Program-made: the position numbers and the translations under genes | DNA from: Deltaproteobacteria bacterium | GTDB taxonomy: Bacteria > Desulfobacterota_B > Binatia > UBA9968 | Direction: 5' to 3' | DNA: 8,727 bases | NCBI GenBank assembly: GCA_005879255.1 | Contig: VBKY01000200.1 | Location: 2,071-10,797 of the forward strand | Notes under the pieces: model-generated | The model's database searches: none | What the model was told of the DNA's origin: nothing | Seen by the model: the letters and a program-made list of their open reading frames with translations, nothing else | Part shown: in pieces, positions 7,523 through 8,727 of the stretch | Layout of the letters: each line of letters opens with the position of its first letter | Numbering within the stretch: the first letter of the stretch is position 1

Positions 7523-7562
7523 TGGGGCTGTAGTCTTCCGGGCTATAGCTGCCGAGGAATCT

Positions 7563-8378
7563 TCAAACAAGATTCTTTTTCGGCTGAGAAGGAGGCGCTA
7601 AACGTTCAAGTAGGCAAACTAGCCACCAAAATGCTTTTTTCTTAGGAACCAAATGATCTAGCCGATGGGCAATAGCCGCAATCGCTAATTGCGGAAAATT
7701 TGTCGCGCGATATTGTAATTTGCTCCGACAATTTGGACACAGTGCATTTCCTTGCAAAGTCCATCTTCCACCGATCCATTGACAAGCCCAACGGGCGACT
7801 GAAGTCATGTATTCGTTTTCCCGTCCGCAAAAAGCATGTACGCGCAAAGCAAAGTCCGGGAACAGCCGGCGGACGTCCGTCACCCTATTGAAGCTTCGTA
7901 GATGTCCCCAAACGTTGTACTTAAATCGGCACTCAGCACAACACGCACGCGCCTCCTTCACCACGTCTCTAAAAGGAATTGAAAGCAATAAATAACCCGC
8001 AGCCACCCGGGTCATTTCATTGATCGCTCGTGCAAATACGTGGTCAGGCAGATGCTCGAGCACCTGATGAGACATAACTAGATCAAAAGATCGTTCCTTG
8101 AAAGGAAGTGAATCTACGGACAACTGAACGCGCGGAGTGCGCACATAGCTGAGTGCCTCGCCACTGCGATCCCCCGCCACTACCCAGCCTCGACACGCGA
8201 GCTCATTCGCAATGGCGCCATTTCCACAACCGACATCTAGAATGGTCTTCACGCCGGAAGGGATCATTCCCCCAATCAGTTGGAGCTTGGTACGATAATA
8301 TGAATCTTCACGATAGTCCCAATTCCATAGAGTCTCGCGCTCGTATAGCGCAACGTTATCAAGATCTGATAGGGCCAT
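7563..8378 (-). CDS. SAM-dependent methyltransferase with Cys-rich insert (271 aa)
   Basis: A class I methyltransferase. Motif I is ILDVGCGNGAIA (46-57), the acidic residue after strand 2 is in AGDRSGEA (68-75), motif II/III is represented by SVDSLPF (87-93), and LVMSHQVLEHL (100-110) is the Methyltransf_11/23 type motif IV. Two Cys groups, RACCAECRFKYNVWGH (144-159) and CPNC (214-217), could bind zinc; a CPxCG...WGH element is known from small-molecule and sugar methyltransferases in glycan loci. The tail has a basic-aromatic stretch, PKKKAFWWLVCLLERL (245-260), that could lie on a membrane. Start ATG at 8378 overlaps the preceding stop as TAATG, which suggests coupled translation. The following gap of 105 bases holds no terminator, so it may still be in the same transcript. 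A sugar or sugar-lipid is the likely acceptor, inferred from context. Confidence 0.88.
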   Translation of the reverse strand: MALSDLDNVALYERETLWNWDYREDSYYRTKLQLIGGMIPSGVKTILDVGCGNGAIANELACRGWVVAGDRSGEALSYVRTPRVQLSVDSLPFKERSFDLVMSHQVLEHLPDHVFARAINEMTRVAAGYLLLSIPFRDVVKEARACCAECRFKYNVWGHLRSFNRVTDVRRLFPDFALRVHAFCGRENEYMTSVARWACQWIGGRWTLQGNALCPNCRSKLQYRATNFPQLAIAAIAHRLDHLVPKKKAFWWLVCLLERLAPPSQPKKNLV

Positions 8379-8503
8379 TATTTATGCTGTGTGCTTGTCT
8401 CGGGATCGAGAATACGTGCTAGTGGAATGGAGGTAACGAGGGCGCAGATGAGAACCGCAACTCGAGCAAACAAAGTGGTCAAAATGTTTGAGAACAAACC
8501 CAT
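8378..8503 (-). pseudogene. 41-codon ORF resembling the N-terminus of a Wzx-type flippase
   Basis: From ATG 8503 the minus strand encodes 41 residues starting MGLFSNILTTLFARVAVL, followed by a hydrophobic helix and then LARILDPE. Oligosaccharide flippases and polysaccharide-transport proteins typically begin with this pattern (short N-terminus, ILxTLxARVxxLxxALxxSIxLARILGPEG). Here the reading stops six codons after DPE, so it looks like a flippase gene cut off after its first helix, with the rest deleted or replaced. The stop TAA shares its last base with the ATG of the methyltransferase. The Shine-Dalgarno is weak (AAGTGA, 7 bases upstream). The frame is open upstream to a TGA near 8583, with GTG as another possible start. 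It may also be a genuine small single-pass membrane protein, or chance; I favour a remnant. Confidence 0.4.
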
Positions 8504-8727
8504 GGGTAAGTCACTTAGCGTAACGAACGCCTCGACAGCCTCTGTTCCCTTATTCACGTGGGGCCCACCAATCGGACATGTTCAAGGCCCGAGACGTGAG
8601 CGAAAACAGGCGAAAGAAGAAACACTTCCTAGGATTGGCGATAATAACTATTTGGGCGATAGATTTAACGGCTTCTGCGTATCAACGAGATAGGCTTTAT
8701 ATCGAGATTCATGTCGGCAGCAACCCT
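8504..8727. other. Region upstream of the gene block, no supported gene
   Basis: All three minus-strand frames entering from the right edge stop by 8648 (stops at 8709-8711, 8665-8667 and 8648-8650), so any gene from that side contributes at most about 25 codons here, and I recognise none. A weak promoter-like pair on the minus strand is TTAAAT (8668-8663) and TATTAT (8646-8641), 16 bases apart; the -10 matches 5 of 6 consensus bases and the -35 only 3 of 6. If real, it would start transcription near 8634 and drive the block with a leader of about 130 bases to the short ORF. A short inverted repeat (GTGGG/CCCAC, 8558-8568) lacks a T-run. Nothing firm is seen. Confidence 0.25.

Noticed and set aside
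8558..8568. Short palindrome GTGGG-G-CCCAC considered as a terminator or operator
   Set aside because: The stem is only five pairs with a one-base loop, has no following T-run and is not repeated elsewhere.
8391..8693. 100-codon plus-strand ORF upstream of the block (GTG start)
   Set aside because: No recognisable motif or fold, and it lies opposite the flippase-like ORF. Its composition looks like reverse-strand noise, and every supported gene is on the other strand.

Overview
The window carries one strand-biased block of exopolysaccharide (EPS) genes. All supported genes are on the minus strand and are read from right to left. The kind of locus is set by two genes: the GT4 glycosyltransferase at 6210-7457 and the AMP-forming ligase at 28-1599. 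Both resemble, by recalled family signatures and not by a search, subfamilies that travel with exosortase-A / PEP-CTERM EPS loci (TIGR03088-like sugar transferase and TIGR03098-like acyl-CoA ligase). This points to a Gram-negative, probably environmental, biofilm- or floc-forming bacterium of moderate GC content, in Pseudomonadota or a neighbouring phylum. The species cannot be named from this sequence. The exosortase, polymerase, outer-membrane export and chain-length genes usual for such loci are not in the window and would be expected in the flanks.

Layout in transcription order. Positions 8504-8727 hold no convincing gene. A 41-codon ORF (8503-8378) follows that looks like the first 35 residues of a Wzx-type flippase; its stop overlaps the next start codon (TAATG). 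Next come a SAM methyltransferase with a zinc-ribbon-like Cys set (8378-7563), a 105-base gap, the GT4 glycosyltransferase (7457-6210, TTG start), a NodB-fold polysaccharide deacetylase (6189-5137), a FemAB/CelD-like acyltransferase (5121-4069) and a GT2 glycosyltransferase (4024-3017). After a 97-base gap come a large GNAT-like acyltransferase (2919-1882), a small acyl carrier protein (best start GTG at 1862, not the longer overlapping frame) and the AMP-forming acyl ligase (1599-28, GTG start).

How they may work together (inference): the two glycosyltransferases build a lipid-linked repeat unit. The deacetylase, methyltransferase and FemAB/CelD-like protein modify sugars. The last three genes look like a self-contained acyl-transfer cassette: the ligase activates a carboxylic acid as acyl-AMP, the 4'-phosphopantetheine carrier protein (Ser38) accepts it, and the GNAT-like protein may pass it to a sugar or amine acceptor. 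Gaps between genes from the GT4 to the ligase are 20, 15, 44, 97, 19 and 11 bases, consistent with one operon. No tRNA, rRNA, CRISPR, insertion sequence or convincing terminator was seen.
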